Shown here: piece by piece, positions 33,221 to 41,942 of the stretch
Position numbering within the stretch: the stretch's first letter is position 1
Layout: every line of letters starts with the position of its first letter
Assembly (NCBI RefSeq): GCF_008274825.1
Contig: NZ_CP030848.1
Coordinates: 2,971,618 to 3,035,617, forward strand
Direction: 5' to 3'
DNA: 64,000 nucleotides
From: Sphingobacterium hotanense
GTDB taxonomy: Bacteria; Bacteroidota; Bacteroidia; Sphingobacteriales; Sphingobacteriaceae
Made by a program: the position numbers and the translations under genes
Notes under the pieces: model-generated
Databases searched by the model: none
What the model was told of the DNA's origin: nothing
What the model saw: the letters and a program-made list of their open reading frames with translations, nothing else

Positions 33221-34735
33221 TCAAATCAAGCGAAAAAAAGGCACTAAAGCAAACCATAAAATATACATCAAGGCAATAGCCATCATCCCATCGATACGAT
33301 CAGGCTTGTTTCTCTTTCGAATAAAGTTAAGGAACATCAGTAGGAGGAATCCTCCATGAACAGCCGCTAGATAGATGATATTACCATACGCGTCTTTAAT
33401 GAGGTCGATTTGGTTCAACAGAGCGACTGAAATCAACGACATCAAAACAAATAGCCCTGCCAGATAAGTCCCTCCTGTTTTACCTAAGCGCACGACCAAT
33501 GTGCCTTTGTTCGCTGCCTTATCAGCCTCGTAATCCGGAACTCCCGCCATAATTATCGCAGGGATAATGGAGAAAAATAAAGGAATCCCTAATAGCCATG
33601 GATAAGAATGATTGAAATCCCCACCCTGAAAGATAAAACCACAAAGAATGACAGCGAAGCTGTGGGTAAATCCCACGATTATTTCTCCTAATCCATGATA
33701 AGAAAACTTCAACGGTGGAGCGGTGTACGAAATGGCGATCCCAAACAATAAAACAATGCTTAACAGTATCGTTGGAAAGCTGCTAACGGAGATAAACCCT
33801 AAAAGTATAGTGGATAAACAGAGCGCAACAAAAAGTCCTTTCATCGCTCCGATCAATTCGTTATCCGATATCACGCCGTTGACCAAAACTCTAGAACCGC
33901 CCGAAAAAGGACCGAAAGATCGATTTAGTTTGTCGGTCTCCTTGTCGTAATAATCGTTACTAAAGACGGTGATCACTTCAATCAAAAACAAGACGAGATA
34001 GCCCAATAAAAAAACAGTCCAGTTGAAGGAATCATATAACTTTGCATAGGCAAACGCACCGATGCCGTAAGCAAAAAAGGTCATTGGATAAAATTGCAAA
34101 CGGATGGCCTGTATCCATGGCATCAGCTTTTGTAGAAAGCGTTCTCTGGCAGTCAGTACGCCATTACGGAGCGCATAGCCTTGTTGATATACCTTTTCCA
34201 ACCAAAGGTCCTTCTGTTGTTGAGTAGAGTGCTTTATGGGGCTCAGAAGCATCTTGCGAACAGGGCTAACGCCGCAGAACTTAAGCGTAGCATTTTCCAT
34301 CGAACGGCGCGAGGGTGCTCCATTAATAATTCGATCAATTAGCACCGGCGTATCCATCGTAATGATCAATTGTGCCGTTCTGGGCTTTAACAGTTTCTCG
34401 AAAGCGTCCGGTTGGATTTCATAAAATGCGAAGCCTGGCACAAATACCCGATCAACAAAACCTTTCATCAGTGCAGGCATATTGCCCCACCAAGTCGGAT
34501 AGACGAAAACAAGATGGTCGGCCCACTTGATCAATTCCTTCGCCTTCACTATATCAGGCTCCGTAAATTGATGTTGAGGCGATGGAACTAATACATTCAA
34601 CTCAAAATCTAGATCTGATAATCTCAGAAACTGAACTTCGGCGCCTGCCGCCTGCGCCCCGCGAGTGTAAGCATCGGCCAAGGCCGAACAATAGCTGTCC
34701 GATCGTGGATGTCCCAAGATGACGAGTACCTTCAT
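33221..34735 (-). CDS. Fusion of NAD(P)H:quinone oxidoreductase-like and UbiA prenyltransferase domains
   Basis: Start at ATG 34735 (MKVLVILGHPRSDSYCSAL); the frame continues upstream without support. Residues about 1-195 form a flavodoxin-like NAD(P)H dehydrogenase (quinone) domain: GHPRSDSYC, FVYPTWWGNMPALMKGFVDRVF. Residues about 215-504 form a UbiA-type membrane prenyltransferase with both Asp-rich motifs, SNDYYDKETDKLN and PDYEADKAANK, and seven to nine helices. UbiA enzymes attach polyprenyl chains to aromatic rings, as in menaquinone synthesis, and the partner domain could reduce the quinone product or substrate. Both domains look complete. Confidence 0.88.
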   Translation of the reverse strand: MKVLVILGHPRSDSYCSALADAYTRGAQAAGAEVQFLRLSDLDFELNVLVPSPQHQFTEPDIVKAKELIKWADHLVFVYPTWWGNMPALMKGFVDRVFVPGFAFYEIQPDAFEKLLKPRTAQLIITMDTPVLIDRIINGAPSRRSMENATLKFCGVSPVRKMLLSPIKHSTQQQKDLWLEKVYQQGYALRNGVLTARERFLQKLMPWIQAIRLQFYPMTFFAYGIGAFAYAKLYDSFNWTVFLLGYLVLFLIEVITVFSNDYYDKETDKLNRSFGPFSGGSRVLVNGVISDNELIGAMKGLFVALCLSTILLGFISVSSFPTILLSIVLLFGIAISYTAPPLKFSYHGLGEIIVGFTHSFAVILCGFIFQGGDFNHSYPWLLGIPLFFSIIPAIIMAGVPDYEADKAANKGTLVVRLGKTGGTYLAGLFVLMSLISVALLNQIDLIKDAYGNIIYLAAVHGGFLLLMFLNFIRKRNKPDRIDGMMAIALMYILWFALVPFFRLI

Positions 34736-34807
34736 ATAAAACTCTTTCTTATAAAACAGGCTGCTAGAGAAAGTGTTTAAAATCAATGAAAAACCTCGTC
34801 CAGTAGA

Positions 34808-36844
34808 TTATCCCACTTGCTTATTCTGTAAGTAATGGAGAATGGCTTCTTGTGATGAAATGCCTGCGCCGGATTCGATTTTACCGTTCTGTCCATCAGA
34901 TAAAATCCAGGTCGCACTAAGATCATCATTGTTCTGAATTTCTAAATAGTGCAATATTTCCTCCTTATGATCCTTATTGGAGATAGGGAAACAAACTTCC
35001 ACGCGATGAAAAATATTGCGATGCATCCAATCGGAAGACCCGAGATAAAGGAGATTGTCTCCTGAATGAAAGAAGTTGAAGATTCGAGAATGTTCTAGAT
35101 AGCGTCCAACGATTCTCTTGACACGTATATTTTCGCTCAAACCTTCCTTTCCAGCTACTAATCGGCAGATTCCGAGAACGATCAACTCAACTTTCACTCC
35201 GCTTTGCGATGCCTCATAGAGCTTATTTATTAGGGATTCTTCTTCCAAATTATTGAGCTTGATTCGGATCAATGCCTTTCTGCCATGTTGGGCTTCGCTG
35301 ATTTCGAAATCTATAAGCTTTATGAAATAGTCATATAAATTAAAATGAGCAACCAACAGTTGCTTAAAATCAATTTTGTCTTCCGCGTTTTTCCTTCTAT
35401 TCAGAGATAGAAAAGAGAACAGACTATGTAGCTCCTGCAATATCTCTTGATCGACAGTTAGTAAGGAATGGTCAGTGTATTGTTTGGCGGTATTCTCGTT
35501 TAAATTACCTGTTGACAGTAATCCATAATACCGATTACTTCGAATAACCAACGCTATTTTAGCATGCACTTTAATCTTCGGAATGCCGTAGGAAATCTGC
35601 ACGCCTTCTTTCGCCAAGCGCTTTGCCCATTGGATATTATTATCCTCGTCAAACCTTGCTTTCAACTCAACAAAAACAAATACCTTTTTCCCATTTCTCG
35701 CTGCGTTCAGCAAAGCGTGGCCAATTTTAGAATCCTTCGCCAAGCGATAAACTGTTGTATAGATATGTGTTACATCAGAATCTAAAGCAGCTTCATTAAA
35801 AAAGCGGACAACGGTGTCGTAGGAATGATAAGGTGTATGAAGCAGGATATCTTTCTTTTCCATTAGCTCAAAAACACTAGCCTCATTTAAATCTTTTATG
35901 AGAATTTGAGCATGCGGAGAATATCTCAACTTCTCTTCAGTAATCGGAAAAGCAAAGAAATCCTTCAGATTATGATACTGCCCCCCTGCCATTGCATTCG
36001 ACTTCTTTAGTTGCAGAAAGTCCAATGCATTGTTTAATTCTTCCTTGGGTAGATCAGCGGTGTAGAGAAGCCTTGTTGCTAATCCGAAGTCACGCTTCTG
36101 CAATTCTTTCATTAGCTCCTCACTTAAATCGGTCCCCGCCTCCTCTTTAATATTAAGTTCCGCATTTCGCGTCACCTTAAAACTTGATATATACTTGATG
36201 GCATTGAAGTCACCAAGCCCACCGATAAAGTGCTTAATAATATCGTCGATAAAAAATACGTACCGCCGACCATCATGCGTTATCACCTTGAACCGAGAAA
36301 TGTGATTGCTTGGAATATTGATGATAAAACGACGATCGTCGGAGGACAGGATAAAAAAGTAAATATGGTTGTTCTCCGGAAAGAATGAGATAGACCCCTT
36401 CAAATCCATAATATGCAGATAGGACGCAATCTCTACATAGAAATAGGTTCTAAGCTCTTGGATTGCAAAATCAGGAAGCTCTTTTCCGTAATTTAAGATG
36501 ATGCCCTCCTCGCCTAGCGAAGGGATAATGTTCTGCACTAAAATACTTCCGAAGCGCTTTTGTTGCTTACGGATAATGCGTTTCACGCTCTTAAAATGAT
36601 TGGAAGTATTAGGGTTATCGACTAGCTGCCTATTTTTTTTATCCAGCTTTCGCTGCCCAAGCAAAAGCGGCATCCGAACCCGATAAAACTCATCTAGATT
36701 AGAAGAATAGATTGCCAAGAACTTCAATCGCTCTAATAAAGGCGTGCTCTCCTTAGCTGCTTCTTCGAGTACACGCTCATTAAAGTATAACCAACTTATG
36801 TCTCGATCAATAAATAGAGATTGTTTTCCTTCCTGTGTTTCCAT
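34808..36844 (-). CDS. ppk1: Polyphosphate kinase 1
   Basis: PPK1 makes inorganic polyphosphate from ATP. The 678-residue protein has the four usual domains: N-terminal helical part (IDRDISWLYFNERVLEEA, YSSNLDEFYRVRMP), head domain, and two PLD-like catalytic halves. The autophosphorylated His is in KIKVHAKIALV, with YGLLSTGNLNENTA after it; the second catalytic His lies in LEHSRIFNFFH and LYLGSSDWMHRN follows. ELKARFDEDNNI binds the substrate. Length and motifs are normal. It sits alone on the minus strand with short spacers. Confidence 0.97.
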   Translation of the reverse strand: METQEGKQSLFIDRDISWLYFNERVLEEAAKESTPLLERLKFLAIYSSNLDEFYRVRMPLLLGQRKLDKKNRQLVDNPNTSNHFKSVKRIIRKQQKRFGSILVQNIIPSLGEEGIILNYGKELPDFAIQELRTYFYVEIASYLHIMDLKGSISFFPENNHIYFFILSSDDRRFIINIPSNHISRFKVITHDGRRYVFFIDDIIKHFIGGLGDFNAIKYISSFKVTRNAELNIKEEAGTDLSEELMKELQKRDFGLATRLLYTADLPKEELNNALDFLQLKKSNAMAGGQYHNLKDFFAFPITEEKLRYSPHAQILIKDLNEASVFELMEKKDILLHTPYHSYDTVVRFFNEAALDSDVTHIYTTVYRLAKDSKIGHALLNAARNGKKVFVFVELKARFDEDNNIQWAKRLAKEGVQISYGIPKIKVHAKIALVIRSNRYYGLLSTGNLNENTAKQYTDHSLLTVDQEILQELHSLFSFLSLNRRKNAEDKIDFKQLLVAHFNLYDYFIKLIDFEISEAQHGRKALIRIKLNNLEEESLINKLYEASQSGVKVELIVLGICRLVAGKEGLSENIRVKRIVGRYLEHSRIFNFFHSGDNLLYLGSSDWMHRNIFHRVEVCFPISNKDHKEEILHYLEIQNNDDLSATWILSDGQNGKIESGAGISSQEAILHYLQNKQVG

Positions 36845-36939
36845 ATCTAATAATTTGCCTTACAACAAAGCAGGAGCAAGTTAATCGATATTTTTAGGAA
36901 AAATGTATTGATTGCTATCTAAATGGGAAAATCTGCTAT

Positions 36940-37575
36940 CTATCTTGGATTTGCTTTCCGCGCCATTTCAAATAGCTCAGGACCAATATGGCAATATCCG
37001 CCGGGGTTCTTATCCAAGTATTTCTGATGATATTTCTCGGCGGTATAGAAATTCTTTAAGGGTTCTGCCTCGACAACAACCGGTGCGTTAAATCCTTGGG
37101 CAAGCGTTTCTAGCTTCGAAAGGATTAGCTGCTTCTCGCTCTCATCAACAAAATATATCCCTGAACGATATTGCGTCCCAATATCATTCCCCTGTTTATT
37201 CAAAGTTGTAGGGTCAATTGTTTTTAAGAAAAGATCAATCAATAAATCTAGTTCAATAACTCTCGGATCATAAATAACTCTAACAGTCTCCGCAAAACCG
37301 GTCTTTCCAGTCGTTACTTGTTTATAAGAAGGTTTATCAATATTGCCGTTCGCATAGCCAACTTCCGTTTTAGTAACTCCGCGAACCTGCTGAAAGAAAT
37401 GCTCGGTTCCCCAAAAACATCCACCCGCAAAGTAGATTTCTTTCAAATCTTTACTTATAGGTTCTAATTTATCTGTATTCTGCGCGTCCGCATATCCGGG
37501 TGTTTGCTTATTAGACATCAACAGAAATCCGCCCACGAATGACAACAGCAGTACAATAACAATAGTCGTTTTCAT
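36940..37575 (-). CDS. msrA: Peptide-methionine (S)-S-oxide reductase, exported
   Basis: MsrA repairs oxidised methionine. The 211-residue protein contains the catalytic motif FAGGCFWGTEHFFQ and VTKTEVGYANG, then GNDIGTQYRSGIYF and YHQKYLDKNPGGYC, whose Cys may be the resolving residue. An N-terminal hydrophobic segment (TTIVIVLLLSFVGGFLLM) indicates a signal peptide or anchor, so repair occurs in the periplasm or envelope. No msrB is fused or adjacent. Confidence 0.95.
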   Translation of the reverse strand: MKTTIVIVLLLSFVGGFLLMSNKQTPGYADAQNTDKLEPISKDLKEIYFAGGCFWGTEHFFQQVRGVTKTEVGYANGNIDKPSYKQVTTGKTGFAETVRVIYDPRVIELDLLIDLFLKTIDPTTLNKQGNDIGTQYRSGIYFVDESEKQLILSKLETLAQGFNAPVVVEAEPLKNFYTAEKYHQKYLDKNPGGYCHIGPELFEMARKANPR

Positions 37576-37736
37576 ATTTCTTTGTTTAATTGAAGTTACT
37601 CTTTCATAGCAAAATCGCTAGAATCCAGAACTTTAGTTTCTATTCAAATTTAGGAAATTCCTATTAGTAAAAATTATTTTTTAAAGAATAGGTTGATATA
37701 GTTTCTCTGCTGCCACAGGGTTGTCAATAGCGGGCA

Positions 37737-37744
37737 TAAATTTG
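37737..37744 (+). promoter_or_regulatory. -7 promoter element of the GyrI-like gene
   Basis: TAAATTTG matches TAnnTTTG, 23 bases before the ATG at 37768. No convincing -33 element. Confidence 0.4.
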
Positions 37745-37767
37745 CTTCCATCAAAAAAATTATCAGA

Positions 37768-38229
37768 ATGAGTACAGAAACAATCGAACAATTCTATGTT
37801 ATTGGTATCAGCACGAGAACTTGCAATAAAAACCGACAAGCAGCAGAAGATATCGAAGCACTATGGGTGAAGTTTTGGAATGAAAACATTCAGGAACGGA
37901 TCCCTAACAAAAGCAGTGAAGACATCTATGTAGTCTACAACGATTATGAATCTGATTTCAACCATGCCTATACGACAATTATCGGCCGACCTGTAACCTC
38001 TTTAGAGCAAATCCCAGATGGTTTTGTAGGAGTTACCATCGAAGAGGCAAAATATGAAAAGTTTGTATCCAAAGGAAAAATGCCAGAGGCAGTCGGTAAA
38101 ACATGGTTTGAAATATGGGCAAACACAGATTTAAACCGCGCATACAAGGCCGACTTCACTGTTCATGGAAAGAAATATTATGATGGCGACCAAGCGGAAG
38201 TGGAAACTTTTATTTCAGTAATGGATTGA
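37768..38229 (+). CDS. GyrI-like / AraC effector-binding domain protein
   Basis: A 153-residue stand-alone effector-binding domain. It has the two-fold SHS2 pattern of the GyrI-like superfamily: FYVIGISTRTCNKNRQAAEDI and LWVKFWNENIQERIPNK in the first half, YVVYNDYESDFNHAYTTIIG in the middle and GKTWFEIWANTDLNRAYKADF in the second half. Such domains bind small hydrophobic or cationic molecules; alone they may sequester them or hydrolyse some adducts. No DNA-binding domain is present. A terminator-like stem follows. Confidence 0.88.
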   Translation: MSTETIEQFYVIGISTRTCNKNRQAAEDIEALWVKFWNENIQERIPNKSSEDIYVVYNDYESDFNHAYTTIIGRPVTSLEQIPDGFVGVTIEEAKYEKFVSKGKMPEAVGKTWFEIWANTDLNRAYKADFTVHGKKYYDGDQAEVETFISVMD

Positions 38230-38250
38230 TAGCAGCTTAAGAATACCACT

Positions 38251-38305
38251 CCCTACCTTATGTGTTCAAGGTTAATCTTGATATCTTGAGGTAGGGCTTT
38301 ATTTT
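38251..38305 (+). terminator. Terminator after the GyrI-like gene
   Basis: Stem CCCTACCT/AGGTAGGG (38251-38258 and 38289-38296), with a 30-base loop containing a smaller stem, followed by CTTTATTTT. Confidence 0.55.
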
Positions 38306-38349
38306 ATGCAACTTTCAAATGGACGACTATTACTAGTCTCTAAAAATCC

Positions 38350-39528
38350 TTAACTCACGAAAAGACCAATAATAACCTTTGAACTCATATAGGTTAATAT
38401 CGCAATAATCAATACGCCGATAATAGTCAATACGGTTGGCTGTTTATAGTCACCAACGATATCCGGCCTGTAGGCAGCAATCAGCATAACCGCTAGAGAT
38501 AATGGCAGGATAATTCCATTTACGGCGCCCGCGATAATTAAAAGATCAACAGGCTTCCCAACCAGCATAAATACCAAGGTCGAAAACAGAATGAAAGCAA
38601 TGATTATCCAGTTTTCGTATTGTGCAATCTTTGTATGGAAAGACTTTAGGAAAGAGACTGAAGTATATGCTGAGCCAATTATGGAGGTGACTGCCGCAGC
38701 AAACATAACAAGTCCAAAAAGCTTATAACCGAAATTGCCAGCCGCCAGCTGAAATACCGAAGCCGTAGGATTGCTCTGGTCAATTACCAAACCCTGACTA
38801 ATGACACCTAATGAGGCTAAAAACAGAAATATACGGATAAGGGAAGCTACAGAAATTCCCATCACCGCACTCCTATTCACACTGCGAAGGTTTTCTTTCC
38901 CCTTGATGCCGGCATCAATCAAACGATGCCCTCCAGCGAAGGTAATATATCCGCCAACCGTTCCGCCAACAAGGGTAATGATTGCCATGAAATCTATTGT
39001 CGTTGGAACCACAGTTCTTAGTGCTGCCTCTTTTACTGGAGGAGCGGATATAACAGCAATACCAATGATGACAATTATCATGATAAAGCCCATGATCTGC
39101 GCAAATAGATCCATCGCTTTGCCCGCCTGCCGGTTAGCAAAAACCCCGATTGCTAAAACTGCAGAAATAATAGCTCCGGTCGTAACATCCAGCCCTACTA
39201 AGGCCTCCAGTCCTAAACCTGCACCCGCAACATTGCCGATATTAAATGCAAGGCCTCCTAACACAATGAGCAGAGCCAGGAATGCCCCAAGCCCCGGAAG
39301 GAGTTTGTTGGCAATATCCTGTGCCCTCATCTCCGACATGCTGATAACCCGCCAAATATTCATTTGCACTCCGATGTCAATCAGGATAGAAATCAGAATG
39401 ACAAAGCCAAAGCTTGCACCTAATGATTGTGTGAAGACGGTCGTTTGCGTCAGGAATCCTGGTCCAACGGCAGATGTAGCCATCAATAATGCTGCACCGA
39501 GTAAGGCTGATTTATTTATATTTTTCAT
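38350..39528 (-). CDS. NRAMP-fold transporter lacking the metal-binding motif
   Basis: A 392-residue integral membrane protein with about 11 helices. The start (ALLGAALLMATSAVGPGFLT) and overall pattern match the NRAMP family, but the metal motif DPGN of helix 1 is absent (the sequence goes QTTVFTQSLGASFG) and helix 6 (GGYITFAGGHRLIDAG) lacks the Met ligand. It therefore probably does not carry Mn or Fe. Its start overlaps the pxpA stop by 4 bases. By context it may import 5-oxoproline or a related compound for the PxpABC enzyme, which is inference. Confidence 0.88.
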   Translation of the reverse strand: MKNINKSALLGAALLMATSAVGPGFLTQTTVFTQSLGASFGFVILISILIDIGVQMNIWRVISMSEMRAQDIANKLLPGLGAFLALLIVLGGLAFNIGNVAGAGLGLEALVGLDVTTGAIISAVLAIGVFANRQAGKAMDLFAQIMGFIMIIVIIGIAVISAPPVKEAALRTVVPTTIDFMAIITLVGGTVGGYITFAGGHRLIDAGIKGKENLRSVNRSAVMGISVASLIRIFLFLASLGVISQGLVIDQSNPTASVFQLAAGNFGYKLFGLVMFAAAVTSIIGSAYTSVSFLKSFHTKIAQYENWIIIAFILFSTLVFMLVGKPVDLLIIAGAVNGIILPLSLAVMLIAAYRPDIVGDYKQPTVLTIIGVLIIAILTYMSSKVIIGLFVS

Positions 39529-40283
39529 CGAATGCTGATGTCAAAATCCGTTAATTGTTGATAAATTTGCTTTGCAAATTCAGCAGCACCTTCATGATCT
39601 CCGTGGATACAAATGCTGTCGGCCTCGATGGGAATAGCATCGCCACTGCGTGTTATTACTTCTCCCGTCTGCAAGATGCGAATTATCTGATCGACAGCCT
39701 CTTCTGGGGTTTTTAAAATCGCGTTAGGTTCCGTACGTGGAGTTAAGCTAGCGTCAGCTTGGTAAGTTCGATCGGCGAAAACCTCATGGAATACCGATAA
39801 ACCCTTTTCCTTTCCTGCCCGCGTCAATTCACTACCGGAGAGCCCGTATAAGATAAGGGAAGAGTCAAACGCATAAATAGCATCTGCTATAGCTTCTGCA
39901 TATACCCTATCTTTAGCGGCGAGATTATAAAGCGCTCCATGCGGCTTTACATGGTGTAGTTCAGCACCTCTCGCCCGAGCTATTGCCGATAGCGCGCCGA
40001 TCTGATACAAAACCGCAGCATAGACTTCTTTCGGACTCATAAATAGATGCCGACGTCCGAAACCCGCTAGATCTGGATATCCAGGATGTGCACCGATATT
40101 TACGCCATGCGGAATAGCTAAATCTATCGTGTTCATCATAATGATTGGATCTCCTGCATGAAATCCACAGGCAATATTCACAGAAGAAACATATGGCATA
40201 ATTGCCGCGTCGTTTCCCATAGTCCAAGAGCCGAAGCTCTCGCCCATATCACAATTCAAGTCTATCAATTTCTTAGCTTTCAT
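39525..40283 (-). CDS. pxpA: 5-oxoprolinase subunit PxpA (LamB/YcsF family)
   Basis: PxpA with PxpB and PxpC opens 5-oxoproline (pyroglutamate) to glutamate using ATP. The 252-residue protein carries all family motifs: DLNCDMGESFGSW, SVNIACGFHAGDP, IGAHPGYPDLAGFGRR, HVKPHGALYN, EVFADRTYQADASLTPR and SICIHGDHEGA. It overlaps pxpC by 11 bases and the transporter gene by 4 bases, so these four genes form one operon. Spontaneous cyclisation of glutamine and glutamate makes this a widespread clean-up pathway. Confidence 0.96.
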   Translation of the reverse strand: MKAKKLIDLNCDMGESFGSWTMGNDAAIMPYVSSVNIACGFHAGDPIIMMNTIDLAIPHGVNIGAHPGYPDLAGFGRRHLFMSPKEVYAAVLYQIGALSAIARARGAELHHVKPHGALYNLAAKDRVYAEAIADAIYAFDSSLILYGLSGSELTRAGKEKGLSVFHEVFADRTYQADASLTPRTEPNAILKTPEEAVDQIIRILQTGEVITRSGDAIPIEADSICIHGDHEGAAEFAKQIYQQLTDFDISIR

Positions 40284-41235
40284 ATTTTAGTTTTACGCCT
40301 TGTCTTAGTTTATTTATTTCCTGCTCTTGCTCCAACAAAAGGTGCTGAGCCTGTTGCATGCTAATTTCTTCAAATCGAATTTGCTCGCCCGGCTTCAGTT
40401 GAGCCAGCAAGGGTAAATCGACACTAGCGACGTGTCCAATGATCGGATATCCCCCTGTCGTCCCATGATCGGCCATTAAGATAATCGGCTGCCCGTCGGC
40501 AGGAAGTTGAATTGTTCCATAAGCAACTCCGGAAGACAAAAGCTCTTCCTTATCTCTTAAGGCTAGCGCTTTAGATTTTAATCGATAGCCCATTCTATCA
40601 GATGCGTTGCTTATCTCAAAGGTCTGACTAAACAGATCCGATAAACTCTCCCCTTCCAAACGATCTGTATGAGGACCTGCCATTATTCGGATCCTGCGGC
40701 TTGCGAGATTCGGATACAACGAACAATCCATCGACCAGTTGAAAACAGACTGACCCGATTGCAATGATTTCAAAAAGGAAATCTGATTTCCTTTGACGAG
40801 TGCCTGTCCATTTACCCCCCCCATCTTCCCATTCATGTAAGTCGCACGACTTCCTAAAACAAGCGGAACATCCAACCCGCCATAGAAACAAATATAAGCT
40901 CTACAACCATTGTCTTCCGCTTTGCCAAATGAAAGAACCCCATCTTTAGGAACATAAATCGGTTTCCACATAGCTATTTCCTCACCATTCAGCTTAGGAA
41001 AAAGATTAGTGCCTGTAATGGCGATGAGCTGTTCCCGATCAAATCGCAGGCTAGGCCCCGTCCAAGTGCATTCAATTGCCGCGTCCGCTTCATCATTCCC
41101 TAAAATTATATTTCCCAATCGCAATGCCAATCGATCCATCGCACCGCTCACCGGAACGCCATAGCGTTGGAAACCCCAACGACCCAAATCCTGAACCGTG
41201 CTCAATAAGCCAGGCTTTATGACGCTAATTCCCAT
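40273..41235 (-). CDS. pxpC: 5-oxoprolinase subunit PxpC (biotin-dependent carboxylase-like, KipA family)
   Basis: The start is placed at ATG 41235 (MGISVIKPGLLSTVQDLGRWGFQ is the family N-terminus); the frame is open 15 codons further. The 320-residue protein has GVPVSGAMDRLALRLGN, EADAAIECTWTGP, RIMAGPHTDRLE and ILMADHGTTGGYPIIGHV, typical of the KipA/PxpC family. It forms a complex with PxpB and acts on 5-oxoproline delivered to PxpA. It overlaps both neighbours, consistent with a complex made in fixed ratio. Confidence 0.95.
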   Translation of the reverse strand: MGISVIKPGLLSTVQDLGRWGFQRYGVPVSGAMDRLALRLGNIILGNDEADAAIECTWTGPSLRFDREQLIAITGTNLFPKLNGEEIAMWKPIYVPKDGVLSFGKAEDNGCRAYICFYGGLDVPLVLGSRATYMNGKMGGVNGQALVKGNQISFLKSLQSGQSVFNWSMDCSLYPNLASRRIRIMAGPHTDRLEGESLSDLFSQTFEISNASDRMGYRLKSKALALRDKEELLSSGVAYGTIQLPADGQPIILMADHGTTGGYPIIGHVASVDLPLLAQLKPGEQIRFEEISMQQAQHLLLEQEQEINKLRQGVKLKYES

Positions 41236-41914
41236 CTTTTTCCATGTTATAATTCTCAAACTTCTCTTGCGTAATCGCATGAAACTTCACGCGATCGCCA
41301 GCACTCAAGAAGGATGGCTGCTCTCGTTCTATATCAAATAAAACGATTGGGGTTTGCCCGATAAGTTGCCAGCCTCCCGGTGTTTCCATCGGATAAACGC
41401 CCGTCTGCTCCCCAGCAATACCCACAGAACCTGCCGGAATTTTTATTCGTGGTGTCTCCCGACGCGGTGTAGATAATATCTTATCCATCCCTCCCAAGTA
41501 AGGAAAGCCTGGAGCGAAGCCAATCATATAAACCAAATATTCGACATCGGTATGACGCTCAATGATTTCTTCAATTCTAAGGCCCGTATGCTTGCTAACA
41601 ACAGCTAGGTCAGGACCATTATACCAAACCGGAATAACCTTCGGCTCCAAGTATTCTATTTCTAAAGTAAAGTTTTCTTTTAAAATCTCATTTGTTAAGT
41701 CAACCAATCGATCATAAGAAATAGTAAGCGGATTATAATGCAATGTCAATGTTGTATACCCAGGCACCGCCTCTAACATGCCGGGGATCTTGCGCTCTGC
41801 CAGTCCTGCTGTCAGTTGTCTAATTCGCGAATTGATTTCCAGAGTAATGGTTCCCCCGAAATCAACGACCAGCGCGGTATCACCTAGGTGATAATAATTC
41901 ATATTTTCTGCCAT
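41225..41914 (-). CDS. pxpB: 5-oxoprolinase subunit PxpB (KipI family)
   Basis: First gene of the 5-oxoproline operon. The 229-residue protein has the two-domain KipI layout: an N-terminal part (YYHLGDTALVVDFGG) and a C-terminal cyclophilin-like domain with YMIGFAPGFPYLGGMD, PRRETPRIKIPAGSVGIAG and ETPGGWQLIGQTP. In Bacillus the homologue KipI inhibits a sporulation kinase, but in this context the enzymatic PxpABC role is the better reading. No promoter with a good TAnnTTTG element was seen upstream. Confidence 0.95.
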   Translation of the reverse strand: MAENMNYYHLGDTALVVDFGGTITLEINSRIRQLTAGLAERKIPGMLEAVPGYTTLTLHYNPLTISYDRLVDLTNEILKENFTLEIEYLEPKVIPVWYNGPDLAVVSKHTGLRIEEIIERHTDVEYLVYMIGFAPGFPYLGGMDKILSTPRRETPRIKIPAGSVGIAGEQTGVYPMETPGGWQLIGQTPIVLFDIEREQPSFLSAGDRVKFHAITQEKFENYNMEKDGN

Positions 41915-41942
41915 GCTATGACTATTACAAATGGATTAAAAA

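Noticed and set aside
38801..39538. 245-aa ORF antisense to the NRAMP-fold gene
   Set aside because: Long antisense frames are common opposite membrane-protein genes; the translation has no family pattern while the minus strand does.
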